Shown piece by piece: positions 46,163-58,137 of a DNA stretch of 64,000 nucleotides; positions within the stretch are counted from its first letter, which is position 1; each line of letters starts with the position of its first letter. The notes under the pieces were generated by a model, which saw nothing but the letters and a program-made list of their open reading frames with translations, was not told where the DNA came from and did not search any database. Source of the stretch: Winogradskyella psychrotolerans RS-3. Its GTDB lineage: Bacteria; Bacteroidota; Bacteroidia; Flavobacteriales; Flavobacteriaceae. The stretch covers positions 82,993 through 146,992 of the forward strand of contig NZ_ATMR01000176.1 of the NCBI RefSeq assembly GCF_000427335.1, read 5' to 3'. The position numbers and the translations under genes were made by a program.

Positions 46163-47791
46163 ATGGATATTAAATTCAACAAAAACGAAGACCATAATAA
46201 GCTTCTTCTTTCCGATCTAAAAAAACGCTTAGTAAAAGTAAAACTAGGTGGCGGAGAAAAAAGTATTGAGAAACATAAAGCTAAAGGTAAAATGACTGCA
46301 CGCGAGCGTGTAAACTATTTATTAGATCCCAAAGCTAAATCTATAGAGATAGGTGCCTTTGCAGGAGAAGGTATGTATGAGCAATATGGAGGCTGTCCTT
46401 CTGGAGGTGTCGTTGTAAAAATGGGTTATATTAAAGGAAAGCAATGTATTGTTGTTGCCAATGATGCAACTGTGAAAGCCGGAGCTTGGTTTCCTATTAC
46501 AGGAAAAAAGAATTTGCGTGCCCAGGAAATCGCTATCGAAAACCGTTTACCTATTATTTATTTGGTTGATAGCGCAGGTGTTTTTCTACCGATGCAAGAT
46601 GAAATTTTCCCAGACAAAGAACACTTTGGACGAATTTTTAGAAATAATGCCATAATGAGCAGCATGGGCATTACCCAAATTGCTGCTATCATGGGAAGTT
46701 GTGTCGCCGGAGGTGCTTACTTACCTATTATGAGCGATGAGGCTATAATTGTCGATAAAACCGGAAGTATTTTCTTAGCGGGAAGCTATTTAGTAAAAGC
46801 TGCAATAGGAGAAACTATAGATAATGAAACTTTAGGAGGAGCTACAACGCACTGTGAAATTTCTGGAGTTACAGATTATAAAGCAAAAGATGATAAAGAT
46901 GCTTTAGATAAAATTAAAAACATCGTTGATAAGATCGGAGATTTTGACAAGGCTGGATACAATAGAGCTGAATCTAAAAAACCGAAAGAGAATCCGGATG
47001 ACATCTATGGAATTCTTCCAAAAAGTCGTGCTGACCAATACGATATGAAAGAGATTATAAAGCGTTTGGTTGATAACTCTGAGTTTGATGAATACAAACA
47101 AGATTATGGCAAAACCATTATCACGGCTTATGCTCGGATTGAAGGCTGGGCAGTTGGTATTGTTGCTAATCAACGAAAATTAGTAAAAAACGCAAAAGGT
47201 GAAATGCAATTTGGAGGTGTTATTTATAATGACTCAGCAGATAAAGCCACGCGTTTTATAGCGAATTGCAATCAGAAGAAAATCCCTTTGGTTTTTCTAC
47301 AAGACGTTACAGGTTTTATGGTTGGTAGTAAATCGGAACACTCTGGAATCATTAAAGATGGTGCCAAAATGGTAAATGCGGTTAGTAATTCTGTAGTTCC
47401 AAAATTCACGATTATTTTAGGTAATAGTTACGGAGCAGGTAATTATGCCATGTGTGGAAAAGCTTATGATCCAAGATTAATTGCGGCATGGCCAAGTGCT
47501 GAATTAGCTGTGATGAGTGGTAATTCTGCCGCAAAAGTTTTATTGCAAATTGAAACCGCTTCGCTTAAGAAGAGAGGAGAAAAAATTACTAAGGAAAAAG
47601 AGGACGAATTATTCAATAAGATTAAATCGAGATATGATAATCAAGTATCTCCTTATTATGCGGCGTCTCGCATATGGACCGATGGAGTAATTGACCCTTT
47701 AGACACAAGAACATGGATTTCTATGGGAATAGAAGCTGCTAACCACGCTCCTATTGAAAAACCTTTTAATATGGGAGTTTTGCAAGTTTAA
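46163..47791 (+). CDS. Acyl-CoA carboxylase beta subunit (carboxyltransferase), probably methylcrotonyl-CoA type
   Basis: The 542-residue carboxyltransferase shows KMTARERVNYLLDP near residue 42, PITGKKNLRAQEIAIENRLP, LVDSAGVFLPMQDEIFPDKEHFGRIFRNN (the oxyanion and substrate loop resembling MCC-beta), CVAGGAYLPIMSDEA, and QDVTGFMVG plus GAGNYAMCGKAYDPR in the second half. It transfers carboxyl from biotin to an acyl-CoA in the leucine or propionate pathway. No biotin carboxylase or carrier subunit lies next to it, so its partner must be elsewhere. It is monocistronic, ending in the hairpin at 47819. Confidence 0.92.
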   Translation: MDIKFNKNEDHNKLLLSDLKKRLVKVKLGGGEKSIEKHKAKGKMTARERVNYLLDPKAKSIEIGAFAGEGMYEQYGGCPSGGVVVKMGYIKGKQCIVVANDATVKAGAWFPITGKKNLRAQEIAIENRLPIIYLVDSAGVFLPMQDEIFPDKEHFGRIFRNNAIMSSMGITQIAAIMGSCVAGGAYLPIMSDEAIIVDKTGSIFLAGSYLVKAAIGETIDNETLGGATTHCEISGVTDYKAKDDKDALDKIKNIVDKIGDFDKAGYNRAESKKPKENPDDIYGILPKSRADQYDMKEIIKRLVDNSEFDEYKQDYGKTIITAYARIEGWAVGIVANQRKLVKNAKGEMQFGGVIYNDSADKATRFIANCNQKKIPLVFLQDVTGFMVGSKSEHSGIIKDGAKMVNAVSNSVVPKFTIILGNSYGAGNYAMCGKAYDPRLIAAWPSAELAVMSGNSAAKVLLQIETASLKKRGEKITKEKEDELFNKIKSRYDNQVSPYYAASRIWTDGVIDPLDTRTWISMGIEAANHAPIEKPFNMGVLQV

Positions 47792-47818
47792 ACTCACAAG
47801 TAAATATGATATATAAAA

Positions 47819-47841
47819 AAAGAGCGCAAATTGCGCTCTTT
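47819..47841. terminator. Bidirectional terminator after the carboxylase gene
   Basis: AAAGAGCGCAA (47819-47829) and TTGCGCTCTTT (47831-47841) form a perfect stem with a minimal loop, flanked by A and T runs. It separates the carboxylase gene from the convergent small gene at 47863. Confidence 0.92.
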
Positions 47842-47862
47842 TTTTCATATCATAAAATGCTA

Positions 47863-48045
47863 TTAAAGGGATAACCCTTCACGTTTAGCTTTCTTTTCTT
47901 CTCTTACTTCTTTAAAACGTTCCATTGCTGAACCAAAAATCCAATATGGTACTACAAAGGTTAAAAGGAAAATCAATAACCAAAATCCTATAGTTAATAT
48001 GGTTAAAAATGCTAAAAATCCTAAATATTGATCAAAGTCGAACAT
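47863..48045 (-). CDS. Small single-pass membrane protein
   Basis: The 60-residue product reads MFDFDQYLGFLAFLTILTIG then FWLLIFLLTFVVPYWIFG, one or two membrane helices, followed by a charged tail (ERFKEVREEKKAKREGLSL). I do not recognise it. The ATG start lies 100 bp downstream of the mgsA stop on the same strand. Its length and composition fit a genuine small membrane protein rather than a shadow. Confidence 0.6.
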   Translation of the reverse strand: MFDFDQYLGFLAFLTILTIGFWLLIFLLTFVVPYWIFGSAMERFKEVREEKKAKREGLSL

Positions 48046-48146
48046 AATTCTTGTGTAGTTTTCGTTTTGTTAGTACAAAGATATAACCAAAATATAAATT
48101 TTACAACAGCCTTGCATAGTTTTATTAACACGTTATTAAATAAATA

Positions 48147-48509
48147 CTATAAAGACTTCATTAATAACTCTGCTGTAGCCGGATTTGTAGCCAATGGTAC
48201 ATTGTGTACATCACATAATCTCATTAACATAAGAATATCTGGTTCATGCGGATGGCGATCTAATGGATCTCTAAAAAAAAGAACCATATTACATTTCCCT
48301 TCTGCTACTCTTGCTGCTATTTGAGCATCACCACCTAAAGGACCAGATAATAAAGCATTAACATTAAAACCTGCTTTAGATACTTTTTCTCCAGTTGTTC
48401 CTGTAGAAATTAAATTAATATTTTTATGATGTAAAACGTTGCTATGTTCATTTAAAAATTGAACCATTTCCGCTTTTTTACCATCATGAGCTATTATAGC
48501 TATTTCCAT
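48147..48509 (-). CDS. mgsA: Methylglyoxal synthase
   Basis: MgsA turns dihydroxyacetone phosphate into methylglyoxal and phosphate, relieving sugar-phosphate stress. The 120-residue product has IAHDGKKAEM near the start, STGTTGEKV (phosphate-binding) near residue 35, LSGPLGGDAQIAARVAEG with the catalytic Asp, and FFRDPLDRHPHEPDI. It begins 2 bp after the stop of the N-acetylglucosamine kinase gene, so it is tightly coupled to it. Confidence 0.95.
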   Translation of the reverse strand: MEIAIIAHDGKKAEMVQFLNEHSNVLHHKNINLISTGTTGEKVSKAGFNVNALLSGPLGGDAQIAARVAEGKCNMVLFFRDPLDRHPHEPDILMLMRLCDVHNVPLATNPATAELLMKSL

Positions 48510-48510
48510 A

Positions 48511-49374
48511 TTACAAGTTTTTCACGTGATAGTCTACTAAGCCTTCAATTGGTCGTCTCACAAAATTACCGAGTTTAAAGCCATATTCATCTGCGACTTG
48601 CTTAATTTCTTGCTGTCCGAAAAAGGCAATAGAACCTGCAAAGTGGACAGGAACACCTGCATTTAATTCCTCTTTAAATTGAAGAATCATATTTTCTGCA
48701 AACAGACGAATGCCTTTAGTTATAATATTACTAATGTATTCTGAATCTTTATTTATAAACATAAATTCCGCATGGTCTGCTAAATATGCACTTGGATTAG
48801 TTTGCTTGTAAAGATTGTACTTAATAAAATCAGCATCTAAATTGTGCTTATGAGCAAACGCCACACTAATGGTATCTGGCATTTTATTAAAGTAGTAATC
48901 TCTAATTAATTGTTTACCAAAATAGTTTCCGCTAGCATCGTCCATTAGTATAAATCCTAAACTTGCTACACGTTGGTGTAAATCTTTACCATCATAATAG
49001 CTACAATTAGAACCTGTTCCTAATATACAAACTACAGCAGCTTCATCATTAGAATTAATACATGCTCTAACTGCAGCATACGTATCTTCTCTAACTTCTA
49101 CTGTTGCGTTAACAAAATACAATTCTAAAATTGACTTTAACAACAATGTTGGTTTTTCTGTTCCACAACCAGCTCCATAAAAGTACACATGCGTAACATC
49201 GCTCGCAATAGCCATTAATTCCTTACTCTTACGAATTATTTTACTTAGTTTTTTCTCAGCTACAATCGCTGGATTTAAACCTTTGGTTCTTATTTTATCA
49301 ACAGCTTGTTTGCCATTAGAGTCAATTGCAATCCAATCGCATTTTGTAGAACCTCCATCTGTAATTAAAATCAT
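48511..49374 (-). CDS. N-acetylglucosamine kinase (BadF/BadG/BcrA/BcrD family)
   Basis: The 287-residue kinase has the phosphate-1 motif TDGGSTKCDW (residues 5-14), a VVCILGTGSNCSYY phosphate-2 loop near residue 110, and FAGSIAFFG near the end as the adenosine motif. Homologues phosphorylate amino sugars recovered from cell wall or chitin. It shares a minus-strand cluster with pfkA and gapA but is separated from gapA by a hairpin (49392-49434), and is directly followed by mgsA. Confidence 0.88.
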   Translation of the reverse strand: MILITDGGSTKCDWIAIDSNGKQAVDKIRTKGLNPAIVAEKKLSKIIRKSKELMAIASDVTHVYFYGAGCGTEKPTLLLKSILELYFVNATVEVREDTYAAVRACINSNDEAAVVCILGTGSNCSYYDGKDLHQRVASLGFILMDDASGNYFGKQLIRDYYFNKMPDTISVAFAHKHNLDADFIKYNLYKQTNPSAYLADHAEFMFINKDSEYISNIITKGIRLFAENMILQFKEELNAGVPVHFAGSIAFFGQQEIKQVADEYGFKLGNFVRRPIEGLVDYHVKNL

Positions 49375-49391
49375 AATAATCTATATAATTA

Positions 49392-49434
49392 AAAATTCCG
49401 TAGCCTATGAAAACTCATAATTCTACGGAATTTT
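49392..49434 (-). terminator. Terminator hairpin after gapA
   Basis: AAAATTCCGTAG (49392-49403) pairs perfectly with CTACGGAATTTT (49423-49434). The 19-nt loop holds a small inner stem (TATGA/TCATA). It lies between the gapA stop and the kinase start. It could be an attenuator rather than a full stop for the operon. Confidence 0.8.
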
Positions 49435-49452
49435 CAGAATTAATAATATGTA

Positions 49453-51467
<2,015 letters not shown>

Positions 51468-51603
51468 TATCTTATTTATTTACAGTAAAATTAAGAAACT
51501 TAATATATAAAAAAGTGACTATTATCATAAAATAATTAGTGATAAATCAATTCAAACGTTTTCGTTAATAAGTATTTAATAAGTATGAAAGAATTTGCGA
51601 AGT

Positions 51604-54600
51604 TTAAGACTTGTTTTTTGTCTTTTCTTCCTTCATAGTCATATAATTTGGCAGTAAATCATTGTCCTCGTTCTTCTTTTTTTCCTTCTCTTTGCTTTCA
51701 TTTTTATCTTTTTTATTTTTACCCGAAAAGATAATTTGAAGTAATTCTTTGAACGAATCAAACTCTACATTATAAGACAAACCGACACCTTGGGTATAGC
51801 CAATTTCTTCACCAAAGTTCCTAATACTATTTTCTCTATTGAATACTTTAGCTCTTAATGTACCATCATCATTTAGCAATAAATCTATTTGTACATCTCC
51901 GCTTATCACAGTTTGACTGGCACTTCCAAACGGAACACCAACCTTACCGTTTACTAATATTTTATCGCTTATTTTGGTTTGAAGCGTTAAACCAAATTTA
52001 TTGTTTGTTTGTAATTCTGGTGTGTCTTGACCTAATTCAAAATCAATACCGATGTCTAGATTTCCATTATTTGTACCAAAAAGATTATTTACAATTCCTG
52101 TTAATCGTTCTGAGATAGTACCTGTAAAATTGGCCCCTCCTAAGCTACTTGAAAACCCTCCTGTTGCTAAAAATATCAAGGCTTGATTATCGCGCTCGTC
52201 TTTAGAAGACAACCTATACTCTAACTCAGATTTAACCGTTGAACTTACATTAGGAAATCTAAAATCGAACTGAGGATCTGGTTGTTCTAATTTACCTGTT
52301 AAATGAATTTCGACTTCGACATCGATACTCTGATTTATAGGATTATCTAATAAAACGGAAGGGTTAGCATTACCTTCGTATACGGCTTTTAAGTTTAACT
52401 CGGCATTTAAAGGGTCACCTTCCCATACAATACTTCCTCCTTGTTCAACCTTAAATTTCTTTTCTACGAAGCCGCCGTATTTAAAATTATAAAACCCTTC
52501 ATAAACGACAAAATCCCCCCACATATTAAAGGTTCCATTGGTGTTTATTAAAAAATTTAAACCACCTACTCCACGTCCTTTTATAGTGCTTCCTGCTTCT
52601 TTATCTATTACGATTTCTATTACTGCATTTTCGTTGACATTTAAATCAAAATCTAAGACTAAACCTTTAACTTCAATTTGCTCTGAAATCTCTCCTTTAA
52701 TTCTGGCTGCTTTTTCTTCAGGACTTAAAAAATGAATAAATGAGTTGTCTCCAAAACTTTCAGAATCATTAAGCGGAATAAAAAACTCTGTTCCTGCTTC
52801 GGTTCGTCCATTTATAACTTTAATGGTGAGTTGGTCTGTAGGCCCTTTTATTTCTGCCTTCCCCGAAATAAATCCTGTACCATAATATAATTCGTCTTCA
52901 GATTCTTCTGTGTTTAACACTAAAAGTCGGTCGGTATCTAATTCTAATCCTAGTTTCCAATCTGAGAAGTTATTGTGTGCAATAAAGCCATTTAAACTTC
53001 CTTTTGAAAAGTATTTAGAATCTGTCATGGAGACATCATTAAAAATAAACTGCTGACCTCTTAACGACACTTTTGAATCGAAATCAAAACCATAATCAAC
53101 GTTGAGATACGGAATGGACATACCTGCTCTATCGAGCAATAGCTCCCCATAAATAGCGGGTTTATTTAAGCTTCCTGTTACATTGGCATAACCAGAAACC
53201 AAACCTCTTATATTGTTAATAACCCCTTCTCCTAGTGGATTTAAAGGATCTAACAGAAACTCTTCAAACTTAACATTTAAGTCAATAACAGGATTCTTCT
53301 CTGAGACATCTATGGTACCTTTTGCGTCTAATGATTTTAAATTATCATTAACCAAAGTAACATCAACATTATAATTAGTGATAGAATTATTCCCTTCTAT
53401 TTTAGCTTTAAGATTTCCTAAGTCGTAATCATTTACAAAAAAACCACTGACTTCCACATTTGATTTTGGTAAATAAACTCCTGCATTTTGCACCACATCT
53501 AGATTACCGTTTACAATACCTCGTAGAGCCAAACTATCAATTCGGGGTGTTATTTTCACCAATTGCACATCTTTAAAATCTACATTGAAGTTCTTATTAA
53601 TGGAGTCTTTTACTTGGCCTGAAACTAATATTTCTTCATCTTCATGCGTAATTCGTATTGGAAAAATATCAAAAGCTTTAAAATCTCTATCAAAAGTTAC
53701 TTTATTTAAGGTATCCTTTTCCGAATTTAAAAGCCAATCGAACCCTTTAAATTTTACTTCAGATTTTCTTAATCCTACGACCGATTTGTTTGACTTGTCT
53801 ATTGTATAAAACAGACTTAGATTAAAATCATCTGCATTATTTGTTCCACCTTTAAATTCAGACTTAATCAATAAAGTATCGCGCTTGGTAACATTAATGA
53901 GACTAAATTGAGAGGCGTTATAGATGCCTGCACTAAGACTATCAATTTCGATAAAAGTGTTAAATAGAGGGTTGCTATTATCTATACTGACATTGATGTT
54001 ATTAGCAAAGTAGTCTTTAAATTTTATTTCTGGCGAATTAAATGTGAGCTCAAACCCTTTTTCATCAGTTTCTATCCGCCCTTCAATAAACGTGTTTTTA
54101 CCTAAAATGAGATCTTTAAAAAATACCGTTGCGATTTTAGAATATATGTTGAACCTAAAATTGATATACTGATCTTTTTCTACAACATTCGGCACAAAAT
54201 TGGTGTAAATACTTCCAACAGAATTCTCAACTAAACCTAATATATCTTTGGTTTTAAACTGACCTGTAATTTTCCCATCAATAATATCTGGTGAATTTAT
54301 AGCTAAGGTTCGTTCATTATTATCAAAAGAAGAGACAATATCAAAATCTTGAAAACTGTAATCACTATCTTGATTTTTATACGTTGTATTCTTAATATTA
54401 ATGGCACCAACAGCATTATCTATAGTTGTACCTGTAGCAGACATCGTTACTAAACCTCTAAATTCTGAAATACTATCTCGTGTTACAAAATTTAATTCGC
54501 TAAGGTTAGCATAACCAACATTGGCTTTAAAGTCGAATTTTTTAAGGTCTTCAGAAAAATCTGCTAATCCATTAAAATCGAGTTGTAAATTAAGATCTTC

Positions 54601-56016
54601 AATTTTCACAATTCCGTTAAAAATACTATTTCCAAGATTACCAGAAAGTTTTATATCCCTATACGTATAACCATTATAGTCTAACACAAATACATCTCCT
54701 TTTACATCTGTCCTTAAATTTTTAATTGTAAAACCTTTTCCATCAACGTCAAGATTTAAAGACGCATTTTTAACAAGAGGATCATTAATAAGTTCACCTA
54801 TATTAAATTTATCCAATACAATATTTCCTACGTAATTGGCATTATCTATATTATCAATATTTGTAAGCAGTAAATTAGACTTTATAAATCCCAAATCTGT
54901 GTCTATTTCTAAATCTGCTTCAACACGTTTGGCTGTAATAAATGATGTTCCCTTTATTTTAAAATTACCAACCTTAGAAATAACACTAGGAATAGAGTTT
55001 CCTAGTAGCCTTGGCAATAAAGCTGTTAAGTCTCTATAATTTGAAGCTAAATTTTGAAAATTTCCTTGTAAAGCAAAACTATCATCCTCTTTACTAAATA
55101 AATTTTTAAACGTAATATCTCCAATAATTCTGGTGTTAGTCGTTGTGCTTATATTGAGATTTTTAGCTTCAAGATTATTTAACGTCCCTGATAAATCAGC
55201 ATTAAACGCCGCATGTTGGTCTGTACCAAACTCATCAAAAAATACGTTTAATTCTGTTAGTGAAATATCAGAACCCTTAAAACTTGCGACTACATTTACT
55301 TTGTCTGTAAAATGCTTAAAATCTTCTCGGTTGTAATCAAATCTTAATTCACCTATTATTTCAGATTCTTCTGTCTTAATATTAAGATCACCAAAACTCA
55401 TGTGATCTAAGGTGTACTCAAAATTTGCCATTAAGTTCTTAACGGCAATACCTCTACTATCTCTAAAACTGAATTTATTAATTCGAGATCTTACCTCAGG
55501 ACCATTTATTAAGAAGTTGGTGGTGTTTGCATTGAGTTCTGTAAACTCAAATATTTTTGGTGTTTCTAAGTTTTCATCAACTAATCTAAAAATTCCATTT
55601 TCAATGGAAACATCACTCGAAGAAAACAAAAACTCACTAGGACCAACTCTGGGATTGTCGTCATCAAACTTTGCCACAAAGACATCTAAATTGGTATCCT
55701 CTTCTCCTTTATAGGTTTTTAAGTTAAACATGACATCTTGGAGATCAATATCACCAAAGTTGAGTTTGCTATTTAATAAATTTTGAAAGCTAATTATGGA
55801 ACTATTTAATTCTCCGACACTAATAAGTGTATCCTTCTTGTAATCTCTTATTAATATCTCTTTTAGTTCAATATCGCCATTAAGCTGAAGTCCAACACGG
55901 CCAATATTTATATTTGTTTTAAAATCATTATTAATTCTATCTGTAGCATATCTCCCTAACTTCGTTTGCACAGCAGGAATAGATAACACTAAAAACAAAA
56001 TAAAAAAAAGCAACAC
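51604..56016 (-). CDS. tamB: Translocation/assembly module TamB-like protein (DUF490)
   Basis: The 1470-residue protein is an AsmA-like beta-groove bridge between inner and outer membrane that takes part in outer-membrane assembly or lipid transport. An N-terminal membrane helix (LLFFILFLVLSIPAVQTKLG) is followed by a very long series of beta strands with repeated LxGxxxLxxL-type turns. The C-terminal TamB_C part (GRGVGGLNFLINTNGTFNMW, EGFYNFKYGGFVEK, IFLATGGFSS) comes before a Lys/Glu-rich tail. The GTG at 56014-56016 opens the tracked frame, but the frame is open and hydrophobic further upstream (IFKIIGKIVAIIVL), so the true start is probably upstream and not ATG, or there is a base error near 56080. 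It is divergent from tsaD. Confidence 0.9.
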   Translation of the reverse strand: MLLFFILFLVLSIPAVQTKLGRYATDRINNDFKTNINIGRVGLQLNGDIELKEILIRDYKKDTLISVGELNSSIISFQNLLNSKLNFGDIDLQDVMFNLKTYKGEEDTNLDVFVAKFDDDNPRVGPSEFLFSSSDVSIENGIFRLVDENLETPKIFEFTELNANTTNFLINGPEVRSRINKFSFRDSRGIAVKNLMANFEYTLDHMSFGDLNIKTEESEIIGELRFDYNREDFKHFTDKVNVVASFKGSDISLTELNVFFDEFGTDQHAAFNADLSGTLNNLEAKNLNISTTTNTRIIGDITFKNLFSKEDDSFALQGNFQNLASNYRDLTALLPRLLGNSIPSVISKVGNFKIKGTSFITAKRVEADLEIDTDLGFIKSNLLLTNIDNIDNANYVGNIVLDKFNIGELINDPLVKNASLNLDVDGKGFTIKNLRTDVKGDVFVLDYNGYTYRDIKLSGNLGNSIFNGIVKIEDLNLQLDFNGLADFSEDLKKFDFKANVGYANLSELNFVTRDSISEFRGLVTMSATGTTIDNAVGAINIKNTTYKNQDSDYSFQDFDIVSSFDNNERTLAINSPDIIDGKITGQFKTKDILGLVENSVGSIYTNFVPNVVEKDQYINFRFNIYSKIATVFFKDLILGKNTFIEGRIETDEKGFELTFNSPEIKFKDYFANNINVSIDNSNPLFNTFIEIDSLSAGIYNASQFSLINVTKRDTLLIKSEFKGGTNNADDFNLSLFYTIDKSNKSVVGLRKSEVKFKGFDWLLNSEKDTLNKVTFDRDFKAFDIFPIRITHEDEEILVSGQVKDSINKNFNVDFKDVQLVKITPRIDSLALRGIVNGNLDVVQNAGVYLPKSNVEVSGFFVNDYDLGNLKAKIEGNNSITNYNVDVTLVNDNLKSLDAKGTIDVSEKNPVIDLNVKFEEFLLDPLNPLGEGVINNIRGLVSGYANVTGSLNKPAIYGELLLDRAGMSIPYLNVDYGFDFDSKVSLRGQQFIFNDVSMTDSKYFSKGSLNGFIAHNNFSDWKLGLELDTDRLLVLNTEESEDELYYGTGFISGKAEIKGPTDQLTIKVINGRTEAGTEFFIPLNDSESFGDNSFIHFLSPEEKAARIKGEISEQIEVKGLVLDFDLNVNENAVIEIVIDKEAGSTIKGRGVGGLNFLINTNGTFNMWGDFVVYEGFYNFKYGGFVEKKFKVEQGGSIVWEGDPLNAELNLKAVYEGNANPSVLLDNPINQSIDVEVEIHLTGKLEQPDPQFDFRFPNVSSTVKSELEYRLSSKDERDNQALIFLATGGFSSSLGGANFTGTISERLTGIVNNLFGTNNGNLDIGIDFELGQDTPELQTNNKFGLTLQTKISDKILVNGKVGVPFGSASQTVISGDVQIDLLLNDDGTLRAKVFNRENSIRNFGEEIGYTQGVGLSYNVEFDSFKELLQIIFSGKNKKDKNESKEKEKKKNEDNDLLPNYMTMKEEKTKNKS

Positions 56017-56094
56017 TATAATTGCTACAATTTTTCCTATTATTTTGAATATCCGTTTGATAGAATTTATGAGATTTACTTTATGATTTCTTAT

Positions 56095-56102
56095 TACCTT
56101 TG
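56095..56102 (+). promoter_or_regulatory. Candidate -7 element upstream of tsaD
   Basis: TACCTTTG at 56095-56102 fits TAnnTTTG and lies 77 bp before the ATG of tsaD. A matching -33 TTTG at the proper spacing is not clear, so this is tentative. Confidence 0.3.
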
Positions 56103-56178
56103 CCCATACAATACGTTGTTAAGTAAGGAAATGGACTTTAACTGGTAAAATTAACAATTATTGTGCCCAATATCGACT

Positions 56179-57201
56179 ATGAAAAAAGAAAATATTTATA
56201 TACTAGGAATTGAGTCGTCTTGCGATGACACAAGTGCTGCAATACTATGTAACGACCAAATTCTAAGCAATGTTGTAGCAGACCAAAAAATACATTCAGA
56301 ATACGGAGGTGTTGTACCAGAATTAGCATCGCGGGCACACCAACAAAACATTGTCCCTGTGGTACACCAAGCTATTGAAAAAGCAGGAATTAAAAAGGAG
56401 CAATTATGTGCCGTAGCTTTTACAAAAGGTCCTGGATTAATGGGGTCTTTATTAGTCGGAACTTCTTTTGCCAAATCACTTGCTTATGGTTTGGATATTC
56501 CATTGATTGATGTCAACCACATGCAAGCGCATATTTTAGCCCATTTTATAGACGAAGAAGATCATAAAAAACCTCCTTTTCCTTTTTTAGCTATGACCAT
56601 TTCTGGTGGACATACACAGATTGTAAAAGTGAATAGCCATTTTGATATGGAAGTTATAGGTGAAACTATTGATGATGCTGTTGGTGAAGCTTATGATAAA
56701 AGCGGAAAAGTTTTAGGTTTAGGGTATCCTGCTGGACCAGAAATTGACAGACGTGCACAACTTGGAAACCCAAAAGCCTATCAATTTACAAAACCAAAAG
56801 TTGATGGTCTAAATTTTAGTTTTTCGGGATTAAAAACCAACATTCTCTATTTTGTGCAACGCGAAGTCAAAGCGAATCCTAACTTTATTGAAGAAAACCT
56901 GAATGACATCTGTGCTTCTATTCAATATACTATCATCGGTATTTTAATGGCTAAATTGAAATTAGCCGTAAAGCAGACTGGCATTACACACATTGCAATT
57001 GGTGGAGGAGTTTCTGCGAATTCAGGCATTAGAAAAGCACTTAAAGATGCTGAACAAAAATTTGGATGGACGAGTTATATTCCAAAGTTTGAATACACTA
57101 CCGATAATGCTGCCATGATCGCTATTGTTGGGTATTTGAAATATTTAGAGAAAGATTTTTCGGATTTTGATGTCATGGCTACGGCACGATTGAAAATATG
57201 A
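56179..57201 (+). CDS. tsaD: tRNA N6-adenosine threonylcarbamoyltransferase
   Basis: TsaD transfers threonylcarbamoyl to A37 of ANN-decoding tRNAs. I start at ATG 56179 (MKKENIYILG, 340 residues); the frame opens at TTG 56161 but the six extra codons are not typical of the family. The Kae1/ASKHA fold motifs are present: GIESSCDDTSAA near residue 8, VPELASRAHQQ, the metal-binding HMQAH near residues 111-115, SGGHTQIV near 136, DDAVGEAYDKSGK near 161 and GGGVSANSGIRKAL near 275. It is essential in most bacteria and divergent from tamB. Confidence 0.97.
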   Translation: MKKENIYILGIESSCDDTSAAILCNDQILSNVVADQKIHSEYGGVVPELASRAHQQNIVPVVHQAIEKAGIKKEQLCAVAFTKGPGLMGSLLVGTSFAKSLAYGLDIPLIDVNHMQAHILAHFIDEEDHKKPPFPFLAMTISGGHTQIVKVNSHFDMEVIGETIDDAVGEAYDKSGKVLGLGYPAGPEIDRRAQLGNPKAYQFTKPKVDGLNFSFSGLKTNILYFVQREVKANPNFIEENLNDICASIQYTIIGILMAKLKLAVKQTGITHIAIGGGVSANSGIRKALKDAEQKFGWTSYIPKFEYTTDNAAMIAIVGYLKYLEKDFSDFDVMATARLKI

Positions 57202-57504
57202 TTTTTGAGTTTGTATTCTTAAAAAGATTATTAACCAGTTAGCTTTTATTATCCTGCTACTTCTGAGTATCTCAGTGAAAAAGTTGTACACAGAGATTCT
57301 CAGAAAAAATGAGATTTACGGGGAGAGAAGTCTTCATTCATGTCTAATTTTTAGCTCTACAAGAGTTTTGCACATTACAAAATAGTTTCTTTTTCAAAAT
57401 TGTTAAAACATCTGTTAACATTCTTACAGTCTTTACTTCAATTATAACCTAAAATTTAGTTGCTTTGCAGTACCCCAAAATCTAACTAAATTCAAATCTA
57501 AATT
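57202..57504 (+). other. Intergenic region between tsaD and the parvulin gene
   Basis: The 303-bp gap holds no reading frame I trust. It has one imperfect hairpin, CTGAGTATCTC (57263-57273) with GAGATTCTCAG (57293-57303), which could end tsaD transcription. TTGCTTTG near 57462 is a weak promoter-like word for the downstream operon. Confidence 0.6.
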
Positions 57505-58137
57505 ATGAAGCGTTTATTTACACTTTTACTTTTAATTCCTTTATTCAGTTTTTCTCAAGAGTCTTTTGAAAAACAACTCGATTCAATTTCAACGTCAGAG
57601 GAAGCAACGGCGTTTTTAAAAGAAAACAAACCTAAACAAGGTAAATTATCTATATATAATAAAGAAAAACATAAAACCAGATTAGCCGACGACCTGTTTA
57701 ATCTTTCTAAAGGAGGAAAAAAAGTGACAAGAACCGACTTTAAAAAAACCTTTTATAAAGTTGTGGATAAATCTGATGTGGACCATTTTAAATTTAACAT
57801 TATTGTAATTGATGCCTCTAAAACGTCAGAAGAAGAAGCCAAATTAAAACGAGAGAAAGTCTTTGCATTATACCAACAAGGCTATAAGTTTAAAGATTTA
57901 GCAAAGCACCACTCTTCTGGAAATACAGCAAAAACAAAAGGTGATACTGGATGGATAAAAGCTGGTGATATGCCTCTCGCTTTTGATGCTGTGGCAATAC
58001 ATGAAAATCATGACATCGGTGATATTTTTCCTATCGACGATGTTGAAAATAAAAAATATTATTTAGTTCTTAAAACCGAAAACAGAACACCAATTGAAGA
58101 GATTACAGTCTTAAAATTCACCGAAGATATTGAGTAA
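57505..58137 (+). CDS. Secreted parvulin-type peptidylprolyl isomerase
   Basis: The 210-residue product has a signal peptide (MKRLFTLLLLIPLFSFSQ) and a parvulin-like region around residues 95-205. That region contains FKDLAKHHSSGNTAKTKGDTGWIKAGDMP (the GGDLGWI-type signature of PpiC proteins) and a C-terminal strand KKYYLVLKTENR. It should help fold periplasmic or outer-membrane proteins. Its stop codon overlaps the rsmE start by one base (TAATG), so the genes are translationally coupled. Confidence 0.9.
   Translation: MKRLFTLLLLIPLFSFSQESFEKQLDSISTSEEATAFLKENKPKQGKLSIYNKEKHKTRLADDLFNLSKGGKKVTRTDFKKTFYKVVDKSDVDHFKFNIIVIDASKTSEEEAKLKREKVFALYQQGYKFKDLAKHHSSGNTAKTKGDTGWIKAGDMPLAFDAVAIHENHDIGDIFPIDDVENKKYYLVLKTENRTPIEEITVLKFTEDIE

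Noticed and set aside
48028..48324. 98-codon plus-strand frame opposite mgsA
   Set aside because: It covers the antisense of the well-identified methylglyoxal synthase gene.
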